Of a DNA stretch of 64,000 nucleotides, positions 35,710 through 44,696 are shown piece by piece. The stretch's first letter is position 1. Every line of letters starts with the position of its first letter. The notes under the pieces were generated by a model. That model ran no database searches, was not told the origin of the DNA, and was given only the letters and a program-made list of their open reading frames with translations. Made by a program: the position numbers and the translations under genes. Location of the stretch: assembly GCF_900996235.1 (NCBI RefSeq), contig NZ_CAAJGM010000210.1, forward strand, positions 1-64,000, given 5' to 3'. Source of the stretch: Paraburkholderia sp. BCC1885. GTDB taxonomy: Bacteria > Pseudomonadota > Gammaproteobacteria > Burkholderiales > Burkholderiaceae.

Positions 35710-36738
35710 ATGACACGCTTGCACACCCCTCTCTTCTCGTTGCTGGCCGCGACCGTATTCGGCATAAGCGGCGGCATTGCCATTCAAGCTCACGCGCAAG
35801 GCGCAGCGCCCGCTGCCGATGCTGCAGACAGCACCGCATCCGTGCCTTCACTGAAAGGCAAGCGCATCGGCATTACAGCCGCGGGTACTGACCACTACTG
35901 GGACCTGAAGGCATACCAGGGCGCCGTCGATGAAGTGAAGCGCCTGGGCGGCACACCGATCGCGCTGGATGCGGGCCGCAACGACAATCGGCAAATCGCG
36001 CAGATCCAGACGCTGATCGCGCAGAAGCCGGATGCTATCGTCGAGCAATTGGGTACCGCAACAGTGCTCGAGCCGTGGTTGCAGAAAATCCGCCAGGCCA
36101 ACATCCCGCTGTTTACGATCGACACCGCTTCGCCATCGAGCCTTAACGATACGACCTCGGACAACTTCTTTATCGGCGAACAACTCGCGCTAAAGCTCGT
36201 TAACGATATCCACGGCGAAGGCAACATCCTCGTCTTCAACGGCTTTTACGGCGTGCCGGTATGCGCGATCCGTTACGACCAGCTTAAGGCGGTGCTCAAA
36301 TACTACCCGAAAGTGCATATCATCCAGCCCGAGTTGCGCGACGTGATTCCGAATACGGTGCAAAGCGCGTATGCGCAGGTCAGCCAGTTGCTGCAAAAGT
36401 ATCCCAAGGGACAGGTCGCAGCAATCTGGTCCGCGTGGGACGTACCGCAGGTGGGCGCCACGCAGGCTGTGGATGCCGCGCATCGTGACGAGATCAGGAC
36501 TTACGCCGTCGACGGCAGTCCGGACGTCGTCACGCTCGTGAAAGATCCGAAGTCGAGCGCCGCGGCCGTGGTCGCGCAGCAGCCTGCTTTAATCGGCAAG
36601 ACGGCGGTCGATAACGTCGCGCGTTATCTCGCCGGCGATCGCACGCTGGCACCGTATACCTACGTGCCGTCGATTCTCGTCACCAAGGATAACGCCGGCA
36701 CGGTCCAGCAGACCCTCGGCCAGCTCGCCGCAAAATGA
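35710..36738 (+). CDS. periplasmic sugar-type substrate-binding protein (342 aa)
   Basis: Ribose-type periplasmic binding protein with signal peptide about 1-31 (cleavage after AHA). Conserved segments: KRIGITAAGTDHYWDLKAYQGA, IALDAGRNDNRQIAQIQTLIAQKPDAIVEQLG (split here as DAGRNDNRQIAQIQ and KPDAIVEQLG), PLFTIDTASP and GQVAAIWSAWDVPQVGA. I use the ATG at 35710, which places the signal peptide at the N-terminus; the longer frame would prepend 13 polar residues. Stop overlaps the ATPase start (ATGA), making this the lead gene of a complete ABC operon. Confidence 0.88.
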   Translation: MTRLHTPLFSLLAATVFGISGGIAIQAHAQGAAPAADAADSTASVPSLKGKRIGITAAGTDHYWDLKAYQGAVDEVKRLGGTPIALDAGRNDNRQIAQIQTLIAQKPDAIVEQLGTATVLEPWLQKIRQANIPLFTIDTASPSSLNDTTSDNFFIGEQLALKLVNDIHGEGNILVFNGFYGVPVCAIRYDQLKAVLKYYPKVHIIQPELRDVIPNTVQSAYAQVSQLLQKYPKGQVAAIWSAWDVPQVGATQAVDAAHRDEIRTYAVDGSPDVVTLVKDPKSSAAAVVAQQPALIGKTAVDNVARYLAGDRTLAPYTYVPSILVTKDNAGTVQQTLGQLAAK

Positions 36739-38300
36739 GCCACGGCGATCATGCCGCCGCGCTCGAACTGCGCGACGTCGTCAAACACTTCGACGGCGTG
36801 CCGGCGTTGCGCGGCGCCTCGCTGACGGTCGCGCGCGGCACCGTTCATGGCCTGATCGGGCAGAACGGCGCGGGCAAGTCGACGCTGATCAAGATTCTCG
36901 CCGGCATTCATGGCGCGGATTCAGGCGCGATTGCCGTCGACGGCATCGTACAGACGCACACGGCATCGACGCATGCGGGCGCTTCGGGAATTGGCTTCAT
37001 TCATCAGGAACGCTTACTACCTTCCACCTTTACGGTAGCCGAGGCGCTCTGGCTTGGCGCCGAGCGAACCATCGGCCCGAAAGCAGCGGGCGGCTTCAGG
37101 CTGCTTGACATACGACGCCTGCAGCGCGATACGCGTGATGCCTTGCACACCCACTTTGGCGTAGATATCGCACCAAATCGGCTCATTGGCGATCTAAGCG
37201 TCGCCGAACAGCAGATCGTGCAGATCACCCGTGAACTGATCCGCGAGCCTCGCATTCTCGTCTTCGACGAACCGACGGCGGCACTCGTCAGCCGCGAAGT
37301 GGATCGTCTGTTGCAAACCATCGATCTTCTGCGGCAACGCGGCCTGACCATCCTGTACGTTTCGCACTATCTGAACGAGATCGCGGCAATCTGCGATCAG
37401 GTCACGGTGTTGCGCGACGGCGTCGACGTCGCCCGCGTCGATGCACGGCAGACGCCGACCGAAGCACTCGTCAGCGCCATGATCGGTACGCAGACAACAC
37501 AGGCACAGACCGCAGCGCCCGCGCGCATGCCAGGGAATGTCGTCCTTGAGGTGCGCGATCTGAGCGCGCCGGGCCGCTTCGAAAACGTTTCGTTCGACGT
37601 GCGGCGCGGTGAAATCGTCGGCATCACCGGCTTGCTCGGCTCCGGCGGCAAATCTCTGGTGCGCAGCCTGTTCGGCCTTGAGCGTGGCGTAGAGGGCGAG
37701 ATCGAAATCGACGGCAAGAAAGCGCGCCTGCGTCGTCCACAGGATGCCGTGCGCCGGCATATTGCGTTCGTACCTGAGGACCGGCGCGCGCACGGCGTCG
37801 CGCCGGCGCTCTCCGTGCGCGAGAACACGACGCTTGCCAGCCTCGCCCGCTTCAGCCGTTTCGGTCTGCTGGCGCAGCGCCGCGAAACCCAAACCGTGCA
37901 GCGCCTGATCGAAGAGCTGGCAGTGCGCACGTCCAGCACGGAAACGCCGGTACGGCATCTCTCCGGCGGTAACCAGCAAAAAATTGCGCTCGCCAAGTGG
38001 CTAAGCCGCACGTCTTCGCTCTATCTGCTCGACGAACCCACAGTCGGTGTCGACGTCGGCGCGAAGACGGAAATCTATCGTCTGCTCGACCAGCTTGCCC
38101 GCGACGGCGCCGGCGTCCTGCTGTTCTCCAGCGACCTGATCGAACTGCTCGGCATCACCGACCGCGTACTCGTGATGGCGCGTGGCCGCATCGTGCGCGA
38201 ATTGGTCTCGCGTGACGCCGATAGCCAGGACGTGCTGGCATGGGCCACCGGCGCGCGCAGTGCGCAAGGCTCGACGACGCAACAGGAGATTGCCGCATGA
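36735..38300 (+). CDS. sugar-type ABC importer ATPase with two nucleotide-binding domains, RbsA family (521 aa)
   Basis: Duplicated ATPase typical of ribose/xylose importers. First domain: Walker A GQNGAGKST (about 42-50), signature LSVAEQQIVQITREL, Walker B ILVFDEPTAAL. Second domain: variant Walker A GLLGSGGKS, signature LSGGNQQKIALAKWL, Walker B LYLLDEPTVGVDVG. The second P-loop has the usual RbsA-type departures. Overlaps both neighbours by four bases. Despite the sugar-transporter family, the neighbours are organosulfur-type flavin enzymes, so the cargo may not be a plain sugar. Confidence 0.92.
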   Translation: MSHGDHAAALELRDVVKHFDGVPALRGASLTVARGTVHGLIGQNGAGKSTLIKILAGIHGADSGAIAVDGIVQTHTASTHAGASGIGFIHQERLLPSTFTVAEALWLGAERTIGPKAAGGFRLLDIRRLQRDTRDALHTHFGVDIAPNRLIGDLSVAEQQIVQITRELIREPRILVFDEPTAALVSREVDRLLQTIDLLRQRGLTILYVSHYLNEIAAICDQVTVLRDGVDVARVDARQTPTEALVSAMIGTQTTQAQTAAPARMPGNVVLEVRDLSAPGRFENVSFDVRRGEIVGITGLLGSGGKSLVRSLFGLERGVEGEIEIDGKKARLRRPQDAVRRHIAFVPEDRRAHGVAPALSVRENTTLASLARFSRFGLLAQRRETQTVQRLIEELAVRTSSTETPVRHLSGGNQQKIALAKWLSRTSSLYLLDEPTVGVDVGAKTEIYRLLDQLARDGAGVLLFSSDLIELLGITDRVLVMARGRIVRELVSRDADSQDVLAWATGARSAQGSTTQQEIAA

Positions 38301-39322
38301 GCAAAGTGCTCGATGCCACGCCACGTAGCCGGAAATTCGAGCGGCCCGCGCAGTTCCCAGGCGCGCAATGGTGGTTGAGAAGCGGCGCGGCGCTTGCGTT
38401 TGCAGTGGTGTTTATCGGCTTCGCCGTGAGTTCGCCGCTGTTCTTTACAATTGCGAATCTCGCCAATGTATTGCAGCAATCCGCAGTCGTCGGGATTCTC
38501 GGCTTTGGTTTGACAATCGTGCTGATCGGCGGCGGCGCAGATCCGCTCAGAGGGGGTCTCGATCTTTCGGTGGCGGCCAATCTCGGGCTGTGCGCGGCGG
38601 TTTATGCCGTTGCGCAGCGTGAAGACGCCGCACCCATTACGGCGTTGCTATTGACGCTTGCAGCGGGCGCAGGAGTCGGCGCGCTCAATGCGTTTGCCGT
38701 CATCGTGCTGCGCATCTTTCCGCTGCTTGCCACGCTGACGACGATGAATCTCTGTGCCGGTTTCGAACTGGTGTTGACGCAGAACACCTCGGTGCCTGCG
38801 AGCGGCGCCTTGCTCAGTTTCCTGCTCGACAATGGCACGTTCGGCGTGCCGCATCTCGCCTACGCGCTGCTCGCGGCCGCCGCATTGTTCACCGCGCTGG
38901 TTCACTACACGCCATTTGGGCTACGGCTGCGCGCCACCGGCGCTCATCGCGATGCAGCGCAAGCCGCTGGAATACGCCCGACCCGCTATATTGCCGCGAG
39001 CTACGTGTTGAGCGGAATCGCCGCGGCGTTGGCCGCTTTGGCCTCCACCGCGCTATTGAGCGGCAGTTCGCCCGGTGCGGGAGAGAATCTGCTCGCAACT
39101 GTGGCCGCCGCGCTGCTCGGCGTGGTCTTTTCGCGTCGGCTCGTGCCGACCATTCCGGGCACGCTGCTCGCCGTTCTGTTTATTGGCGTCATCAGCAACG
39201 GGTTTCAGCTCGATAACGTTTCGAGCTATTGGGTCAACGGCGTGGAAGGGGGGTTGATCCTGTTCGTCGTCGCCACGACCGCGCTGGTGCGCCGCCATGC
39301 AGGAAATCACGCTCATGATTGA
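38297..39322 (+). CDS. sugar-type ABC importer permease 1, RbsC family (341 aa)
   Basis: Inner-membrane permease with about eight to ten hydrophobic segments; GLTIVLIGGGADPLRGGLDLSVAA is the RbsC-type motif (usually GxDLSVG), followed by FGLRLRATGAHRDAAQAAGI, the cytoplasmic EAA-like loop. The ATG at 38297 overlaps the ATPase stop (ATGA); the frame extends upstream but only inside the ATPase gene. First of two permeases, suggesting a heterodimeric channel. Confidence 0.9.
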   Translation: MSKVLDATPRSRKFERPAQFPGAQWWLRSGAALAFAVVFIGFAVSSPLFFTIANLANVLQQSAVVGILGFGLTIVLIGGGADPLRGGLDLSVAANLGLCAAVYAVAQREDAAPITALLLTLAAGAGVGALNAFAVIVLRIFPLLATLTTMNLCAGFELVLTQNTSVPASGALLSFLLDNGTFGVPHLAYALLAAAALFTALVHYTPFGLRLRATGAHRDAAQAAGIRPTRYIAASYVLSGIAAALAALASTALLSGSSPGAGENLLATVAAALLGVVFSRRLVPTIPGTLLAVLFIGVISNGFQLDNVSSYWVNGVEGGLILFVVATTALVRRHAGNHAHD

Positions 39323-40274
39323 ACAGATAAGCCGCTTGCAGCGCTTCGCGCTGGTGGGCGCATTGATTGCGGTGACCGCCTTCTTTGCGGTCTTTGCACC
39401 GGGTTTCGCACGGTTCGATAATCTTTCCGATGTCCTGCTGAATAATTTCGCACTACTGGCAATTGCATCGCTTGGCATGACAATCGCATTATCGTTAGGC
39501 GCGATCGATCTTTCGCTCGGCACGTCCATCGACGTCGCCAGTCTCGCCTTTGTCCTGCTGAGTGCGCATCATGCGGGCGTAGTGTCCGCGGCATTGGGCG
39601 GCCTTGCAGCGGCGTTTCTCGTCGGCGCTTTCAACGGCTTGCTGACCGGATGGTTCGGCATTGCGCCATTTCTCGCCACGCTCGGCACGCTGTTCATCGG
39701 CCAAACCGTCCAGCAACTCGCCACCGACGGCGGTCAACCCGTGTATCTGCTCAACGTCGTGTTGCCGCCACTGTTCGGAGAACTGGCGCATGGCACGCTC
39801 GCGGGATTGCCAGTCCCGTTATGGATCGTCGCGATTCTGGCGCTCGTGGTACATGTCACGCTGGCGCATTCCACTTTAGGCCGGCAACTCACCGCGCTCG
39901 GCGCGCAACCCGGTGTGGCGCGTTATTCGGGCTTGCCGGTGGCGACCATCACCGCCGCGACGTTTATCGCCAGTGCGTTGATTTATGGCGTGGTCGGCCT
40001 GCTGCTGTCGTCGACTGTCAAAGCCTATGTGCCGCAGGCCGGTAACGGCTATCTGCTGAATGCGATCGGCGCGACCTTCATCGGCACGACGCTGTCGCCG
40101 GCGCGCCGACCTGGCGTCGTCGGCACATTGCTCGGCGTGTTGCTATTGAGCCTCGTCGCCAATGGCTTGCTGCTGATTGGCTGGAATTTCTATTGGCAAC
40201 AGGTGGCGACCGGCGCGCTTATCTTCGCCGTGCTGGCCGTGAGCTTCGCGCAGCGGCGCGGCCGCTATGCATGA
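39315..40274 (+). CDS. sugar-type ABC importer permease 2, RbsC family (319 aa)
   Basis: Second permease with the motif LGMTIALSLGAIDLSLGTSIDVA (DLSLG equivalent of DLSVG) and the loop STLGRQLTALGAQPGVARYSG. I use the ATG at 39315, which has AGGAA ten bases ahead and overlaps the previous stop by eight bases; the ATG at 39297 has no ribosome site. Its stop codon overlaps the 3' end of the minus-strand permease gene by ten bases, so the two operons collide tail to tail. Confidence 0.88.
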   Translation: MIEQISRLQRFALVGALIAVTAFFAVFAPGFARFDNLSDVLLNNFALLAIASLGMTIALSLGAIDLSLGTSIDVASLAFVLLSAHHAGVVSAALGGLAAAFLVGAFNGLLTGWFGIAPFLATLGTLFIGQTVQQLATDGGQPVYLLNVVLPPLFGELAHGTLAGLPVPLWIVAILALVVHVTLAHSTLGRQLTALGAQPGVARYSGLPVATITAATFIASALIYGVVGLLLSSTVKAYVPQAGNGYLLNAIGATFIGTTLSPARRPGVVGTLLGVLLLSLVANGLLLIGWNFYWQQVATGALIFAVLAVSFAQRRGRYA

Positions 40275-41341
40275 TTCTCGCTGCCGCGCCCCACGCTAAA
40301 CGTAAAGGCCAATGCGCCGACCAGCAGCACGCCTTTGATGAAATCCTGCATGTAGTACGGCGCATTCAACATCGTCAAGCCATTGAGCAACACGCCGACA
40401 AAGACCGCGCCCACCACCGTGCCGAACACGTTAGGACGCTTGGCGCCCCACACCGCATAGCCGACCAGCGCGGCCGCCACGGCATCGAGCAGCATCGAAT
40501 GGCCGGCGCTGACGTCGCCTCGTCCCACGCGCGCCGCAATCAGCACGCCGCCCAACGAGGCGATGGCGCCCGAGGCGACGTATGCGGCAATCCTGTATCG
40601 CGCGGTGGGCGCACCCGCCAGGCGTGCGGCGGTTTCGTTGCCGCCAATCGCGTAGATCACGCGCCCCCAGCGCGTCGTTTCCATCACAACGCACGCCACC
40701 ACGGTTAGTACTACCAGGATGATCACGGGCAACGGCACCACATCGAACAACCGCAGACGTCCGAGTGCCAGAAACGCGTCGGGAAACACTCCGGTTGTTT
40801 CGCTGCCATCGGGCAAGATCGTGCCTGTTGCGAGCGAGCGGCCACCGGTTGGAATCAGTTGCAGGCCCGCGAGCAGAAACAGCGTGCCGAGCGTGGCCAG
40901 TTGATCGGGAACACGCAGGCGGGTAATCAGAAAGCCGTTGAAAAGACCTGCCGCCACGCCGAGTGCGAGGCAGGCAATGACCGCTTCAAAAGCATTCCCA
41001 TGCCATACGATCAGCACATAGCTAGCCGCCATCTGTGCCGAGGCCGCCACGCTGCCCACGGAAAGATCGAAGCCGCCGGCGGCGAGCGTCACCGTCACGC
41101 CTATGCCGAGCAACGCGACAATCGAAACCGCCTGCAGAATGCTGAAGAGGTTGTCGATATTCAGAAAAGCCGGCTGATTGACGGCGAACACGACGACAAG
41201 CAATGCGAGCACGAGCAGCATGCCGGTCCGCTCAAGATGAGCGCGCAGTCCGCGCAATCGTCCCTGTCGAATGCCGGCTTGAGACGTGGTGTGCGCGGCG
41301 TCGGAGACCGCCTCCGGGGGAATCGAAGCAGTGGTTTTCAT
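40265..41341 (-). CDS. sugar-type ABC importer permease, RbsC family (358 aa)
   Basis: Inner-membrane permease with about nine hydrophobic segments. Family motif GIGVTVTLAAGGFDLSVGSVAASA and loop TRWGRVIYAIGGNETAARLAGA are textbook RbsC. ATG overlaps the ATPase stop (ATGA, 41338-41341). No substrate-binding protein is coded with the pair; the orphan binding protein at 30438-31508 lies on the same strand about 9 kb downstream. Confidence 0.92.
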   Translation of the reverse strand: MKTTASIPPEAVSDAAHTTSQAGIRQGRLRGLRAHLERTGMLLVLALLVVVFAVNQPAFLNIDNLFSILQAVSIVALLGIGVTVTLAAGGFDLSVGSVAASAQMAASYVLIVWHGNAFEAVIACLALGVAAGLFNGFLITRLRVPDQLATLGTLFLLAGLQLIPTGGRSLATGTILPDGSETTGVFPDAFLALGRLRLFDVVPLPVIILVVLTVVACVVMETTRWGRVIYAIGGNETAARLAGAPTARYRIAAYVASGAIASLGGVLIAARVGRGDVSAGHSMLLDAVAAALVGYAVWGAKRPNVFGTVVGAVFVGVLLNGLTMLNAPYYMQDFIKGVLLVGALAFTFSVGRGSENHA

Positions 41342-42849
41342 GAGCGGACGTGAGAGGTGAAATCGGCATGAACTGCGTGATCAAGCGACGCACGATCGAA
41401 GCGAACCACACGGTCGGCAATTTCGAACGCCTCTTCGAGATCGCTGACGAAGACCAGCGTGGCGCGCTCCTGAGCATGGTGCCGCAGCGTATCGACGATA
41501 TCGGCACGCGCGCCGGCATCGACGCCCTGAAACGGTTCATCCAGCAACAGCAGCCGGGCGGGCTGCGCATGCCAACGCGCCAGCACGACCTTTTGCTGAT
41601 TGCCACCGGAAAGCCGGTTGAGACGATCATCCGGTCCGGTGCAGCGAATCCCGAAGCGTTCGATCGCTTCACGCGCGGCACGCTGTTCTCGCGCACGCTT
41701 AAGACCGCCATACCTAAACCAGCGTGACAGGAACGGAAAACTAAGCGTGCCGGCAATCGAAGCGAACCGCACGCTGTCCGGAAACAGCGAGGTCCGCCAA
41801 CGGTCTTCGCCCGCGAGGAAGACGCCGGCGCGGATTGCCTCGGCGGGCGAGCGTGGCCGCCACGGCTGGCCGTCGAGTGTCATGGTCCCCGCAACCACAC
41901 GTCCCGCGCCGAAAATCGCGCGTGCGAAGCGTGACTTGCCACCGCCTACCGGGCCGGCAATGGCGACGATTTCACCGCGGTGCACGTCGAGATCGAAGGG
42001 AATGCTAGCGGACGTCAGTTGCAGATCGCGCGCGCTGAAGCACGGTATGGGCGCTGCGATCCCGACCTCCGCCGGGGCTATAGTTGCGCTCGCGTTCGTC
42101 GCAACATGGTTGCGCAACGGCCGCCCGATCATCGTTTCGATGGCGGCGTCGAAGTCGATCGGTGCAGGCAGATCCGCGACGATGCAGCCGTCGCGCACAA
42201 TCGTCACGCGTTCGGCAACGCGCCGCAGATCGCCGAGCCGGTGTGACACGAGCAAAATCGCCACGCCGTCGGCGCGCAACCGGTCAACGAGTCCAAACAG
42301 ACGTTCCGCCTCGGGCGCCGACAAACTCGCCGTGGGCTCGTCGAGAATCAGCAAGGCAGGCCGCGTCGCGAGCGCACGCGCCAGCGTCACGAGTTGCTGC
42401 GCGGCGAGCGATAACGTGGCAAGCGGCACGGCCAGATCGACATCCAGCCCCACACGTGCCGCGAGCGGCGCAGCCGCCTGACGGCGCACCGCCGGCGATA
42501 CCCGCCAGGGTGAAGCCGGATCGCACAGGCGGTCGAGCAACAAATTGTCTGCGATCGAAAGCGTCGGCACCACAGCATCCGCAATCGATTGATGGACGGT
42601 CGCAATGCCCAGCTGTTTAGCATCCTGAGGGGAAGCCGGCTGAAACGGCTTTCCGCGCACCCGGAGCTCACCGGCATCCGGACGATACACGCCGCTGAGA
42701 ATCTTCACGAGGGTCGACTTGCCTGCGCCGTTCGCGCCCATCAGCGCGACCACCTCGCCCGCACGGATCGACAGATCGACACGATCGAGCGCCACGGTAG
42801 GGCCGAAACGCTTGGAAACGGCGGCAACGGTCAGGATTGGAGCAGTCAT
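41338..42849 (-). CDS. sugar-type ABC importer ATPase with two nucleotide-binding domains, RbsA family (503 aa)
   Basis: First domain: Walker A GANGAGKST (about 38-46), signature LSLAAQQLVTLARAL, Walker B LLILDEPTASL. Second domain: variant Walker A GPVGGGKSRF, signature LSGGNQQKVVLARW, Walker B LLLLDEPFQGVDAG. Lead gene of a two-gene minus-strand operon with the permease. It is not closely alike to the plus-strand ATPase outside the shared motifs, so this is a second, distinct importer and not a recent duplicate. Confidence 0.92.
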   Translation of the reverse strand: MTAPILTVAAVSKRFGPTVALDRVDLSIRAGEVVALMGANGAGKSTLVKILSGVYRPDAGELRVRGKPFQPASPQDAKQLGIATVHQSIADAVVPTLSIADNLLLDRLCDPASPWRVSPAVRRQAAAPLAARVGLDVDLAVPLATLSLAAQQLVTLARALATRPALLILDEPTASLSAPEAERLFGLVDRLRADGVAILLVSHRLGDLRRVAERVTIVRDGCIVADLPAPIDFDAAIETMIGRPLRNHVATNASATIAPAEVGIAAPIPCFSARDLQLTSASIPFDLDVHRGEIVAIAGPVGGGKSRFARAIFGAGRVVAGTMTLDGQPWRPRSPAEAIRAGVFLAGEDRWRTSLFPDSVRFASIAGTLSFPFLSRWFRYGGLKRAREQRAAREAIERFGIRCTGPDDRLNRLSGGNQQKVVLARWHAQPARLLLLDEPFQGVDAGARADIVDTLRHHAQERATLVFVSDLEEAFEIADRVVRFDRASLDHAVHADFTSHVRS

Positions 42850-42981
42850 CGAAGAGGACGCGCACGAGGCTGCGCTCAGAGCGGATGACCGACCATCGTA
42901 GCCACCCGCTAAGGGTGTGCCAACGAAGCGTTGCTCATATCGATAGCATGTCCGGCGACAGCCAGGCCGAAGCCGAGCGGC

Positions 42982-43245
42982 TTAACAGCGAAAGTGATCG
43001 ATACTCTGACCGGCGTAAATCGCCCGCGCGAGCCAGTCCGGCTTTTCGCCCTGACCGTCCCACGAATTACCGAAGGCGTCCCGGTACATTACCGGCTTGA
43101 TCGCAGCCGCATCCGCTTCGATCGATGCCGCCAATGCTTCGAGCGTAATGCCGTATTCGTCCATGCGATGACGTATCCATAGGACGAGGCGTTCACGCGC
43201 GTTCCCGTCGAAATCGAACGTGGTTTGTTCTTGTCGCTCTTTCAT
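42982..43245 (-). CDS. small H-NS family protein with altered DNA-contact loop (87 aa)
   Basis: Residues about 52-72 are the betaproteobacterial H-NS DNA-binding core: VMYRDAFGNSWDGQGEKPDWL. In H-NS proteins the loop is normally Q/R-G-R and the arginine enters the A/T minor groove; here it is Gln-Gly-Glu. The N-terminal part (1-45) is short and helical (RERLVLWIRHRMDEYGITLEALAASIEAD), less than a full oligomerisation domain. The Met at 43245 is my choice; the frame extends to 43314 with a GTG and neither start has a clear ribosome site. Divergent from the LysE gene. Confidence 0.72.
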   Translation of the reverse strand: MKERQEQTTFDFDGNARERLVLWIRHRMDEYGITLEALAASIEADAAAIKPVMYRDAFGNSWDGQGEKPDWLARAIYAGQSIDHFRC

Positions 43246-43512
43246 GACGTACCGATATTGCGGTGCGAATTGCACGCGTTTTGAAAGCAGGTTTTTGAAA
43301 AACGCAGGCTTCACCAGTGAACGGCCAGCCTATCTATGAACCGGATGGGCGACCTCTTTGCGAAGCCGCTTTAGCATCTATCCGGCAATTTTAGCATCCC
43401 TCTTTTCCGCCTCGCACGGCAAAAAGGCGGCTCGAGTGCGTCGATCGACGCGCACCGTCGTGCTATTTTATGGCCCTGTACTTTCTCTCGTCACGTTGCA
43501 AGGAAAGCCGCC

Positions 43513-44151
43513 ATGTCTCCCTCTACCGCCGTCGCCACCATCCTTGCTGCGCTTCTGATCGGCGCAATGAGTCCGGGGCCGAGCTTCGTGATCGTCGCGC
43601 GCAACTCGATCGGCTTGTCGCGGCGCGACGGACTGGCTACGGCCTTGGGCATGGGAATCGGCGGCGTGCTGTTTAGCGGTGTCGCGCTGCTGGGTCTGTA
43701 CACCTTGCTCGCCGCCGTCACCTGGTTATATGTGAGCCTGAAAGTCGCGGGTGGCCTGTACCTGATCTATCTGGCGTCGAAGATCTGGCGCAACGCCAAA
43801 ACGCCACTCGCCTTCAATCAGGCCGACGCTAATGCCAGCGCCAATCCGCGTAAATCTTTCTGGGTCGGTTTAAGCACACAACTCAGCAATCCGAAAACCG
43901 CCATATATTACGGCAGTATCTTTGCTGCGCTGCTGCCGCAGCATCCGCCGCTGTGGTGTTATTTCGCGCTGCCGCCCGCCATCTTCATGATCGAGGCAGG
44001 CTGGTACACCGTCGTCGCGTTGTGCTTTTCCAGCCGGCGTCCGCGCGAACTGTATCTGCGAGCCAAGACGTGGGTGGACCGCGTGGCGGCCGGCGCCATC
44101 ACCGCGCTGGGGCTTCGCCTGATTTTTGCGGCGCATCGCATCGGCCTGTAA
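43513..44151 (+). CDS. LysE/RhtB family exporter (212 aa)
   Basis: Inner-membrane amino acid or metabolite exporter with six predicted helices. The family hallmark is at the N-terminus, GAMSPGPSFVIVARNSI (17-33), and GLSTQLSNPKTAIYYGSIF is the second conserved segment. AGGA lies eight bases ahead of the ATG. Exported substrate is unknown. Stands alone between the divergent H-NS-like gene and the cold-shock gene. Confidence 0.9.
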   Translation: MSPSTAVATILAALLIGAMSPGPSFVIVARNSIGLSRRDGLATALGMGIGGVLFSGVALLGLYTLLAAVTWLYVSLKVAGGLYLIYLASKIWRNAKTPLAFNQADANASANPRKSFWVGLSTQLSNPKTAIYYGSIFAALLPQHPPLWCYFALPPAIFMIEAGWYTVVALCFSSRRPRELYLRAKTWVDRVAAGAITALGLRLIFAAHRIGL

Positions 44152-44309
44152 TTCCCGGCTTAAAAGCATTCCGCAACCGCGCCAGGTTTCCTCTAACGTC
44201 ATACCTGGCGTGGCATGCAGGGGATTTTCAACGTTTCGCTTTCCTAAGAGGGTCCGAGCGTTTTCTGCGGTATTGCGTGCCGGCCGTCGAAAACTTTACA
44301 AGATATTCC

Positions 44310-44339
44310 TTGACGGCAGTGGCCCCGTACCGCTATTGT
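44310..44339 (+). promoter_or_regulatory. sigma70 promoter and leader of the cold-shock gene
   Basis: TTGACG (44310-44315) and TATTGT (44334-44339) are 18 bases apart and point at the cold-shock gene. Transcription would start near 44346, giving a leader of about 135 nt; long leaders are usual in cspA mRNAs and fold in a temperature-dependent way. The 330-base gap after the LysE gene holds no other feature I can support. Confidence 0.5.
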
Positions 44340-44480
44340 GGCCATCGAAGTTCAAGAAGTTCGATTGCTGTTCATCAATTGCTCGCTCTCTCAGCGGTAT
44401 TCGTTGTCCTCTCCCTCCTTGACGCTTCACGTGCTCCGTAGCGAGCGAATATTTACTTTTTTCTTCATCAAGGATTCTTC

Positions 44481-44684
44481 ATGGATACCGGCACCGTTAA
44501 GTGGTTCAACGACAGCAAGGGCTTTGGCTTCATTACACCGGACAAGGGCGGCGACGACCTGTTCGCTCACTTCTCGGAAATCAGCGGCGACGGCTTCAAG
44601 ACGCTGGCTGAAAACCAGAAGGTGAGCTTCGAAACGAAGCAAGGCCCCAAGGGTCTGCAAGCGGCTAACATCAAGCCGCTGTAA
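44481..44684 (+). CDS. cspA: cold-shock protein, CspA family (67 aa)
   Basis: Single OB-fold RNA/DNA-binding chaperone. RNP1 is KGFGFITP (13-20) and RNP2 is DLFAHF (26-31); the opening [14 protein letters not shown] and ending [10 protein letters not shown] are typical. AAGGATTC lies ahead of the ATG. Long untranslated leader upstream and a hairpin after the stop. Confidence 0.97.
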   Translation: MDTGTVKWFNDSKGFGFITPDKGGDDLFAHFSEISGDGFKTLAENQKVSFETKQGPKGLQAANIKPL

Positions 44685-44696
44685 AGTTTGACGGGT

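Noticed and set aside
40265-40274. Ten-base overlap of two convergent permease genes as a possible frameshift artefact
   Set aside because: Both proteins have normal family C-termini and lengths, so the overlap seems genuine tail-to-tail packing.
43407-43430. CCGCCT / AGGCGG inverted repeat upstream of the LysE gene
   Set aside because: The loop is 12 bases and neither strand has a T tract after it; no transcript would need to end there.
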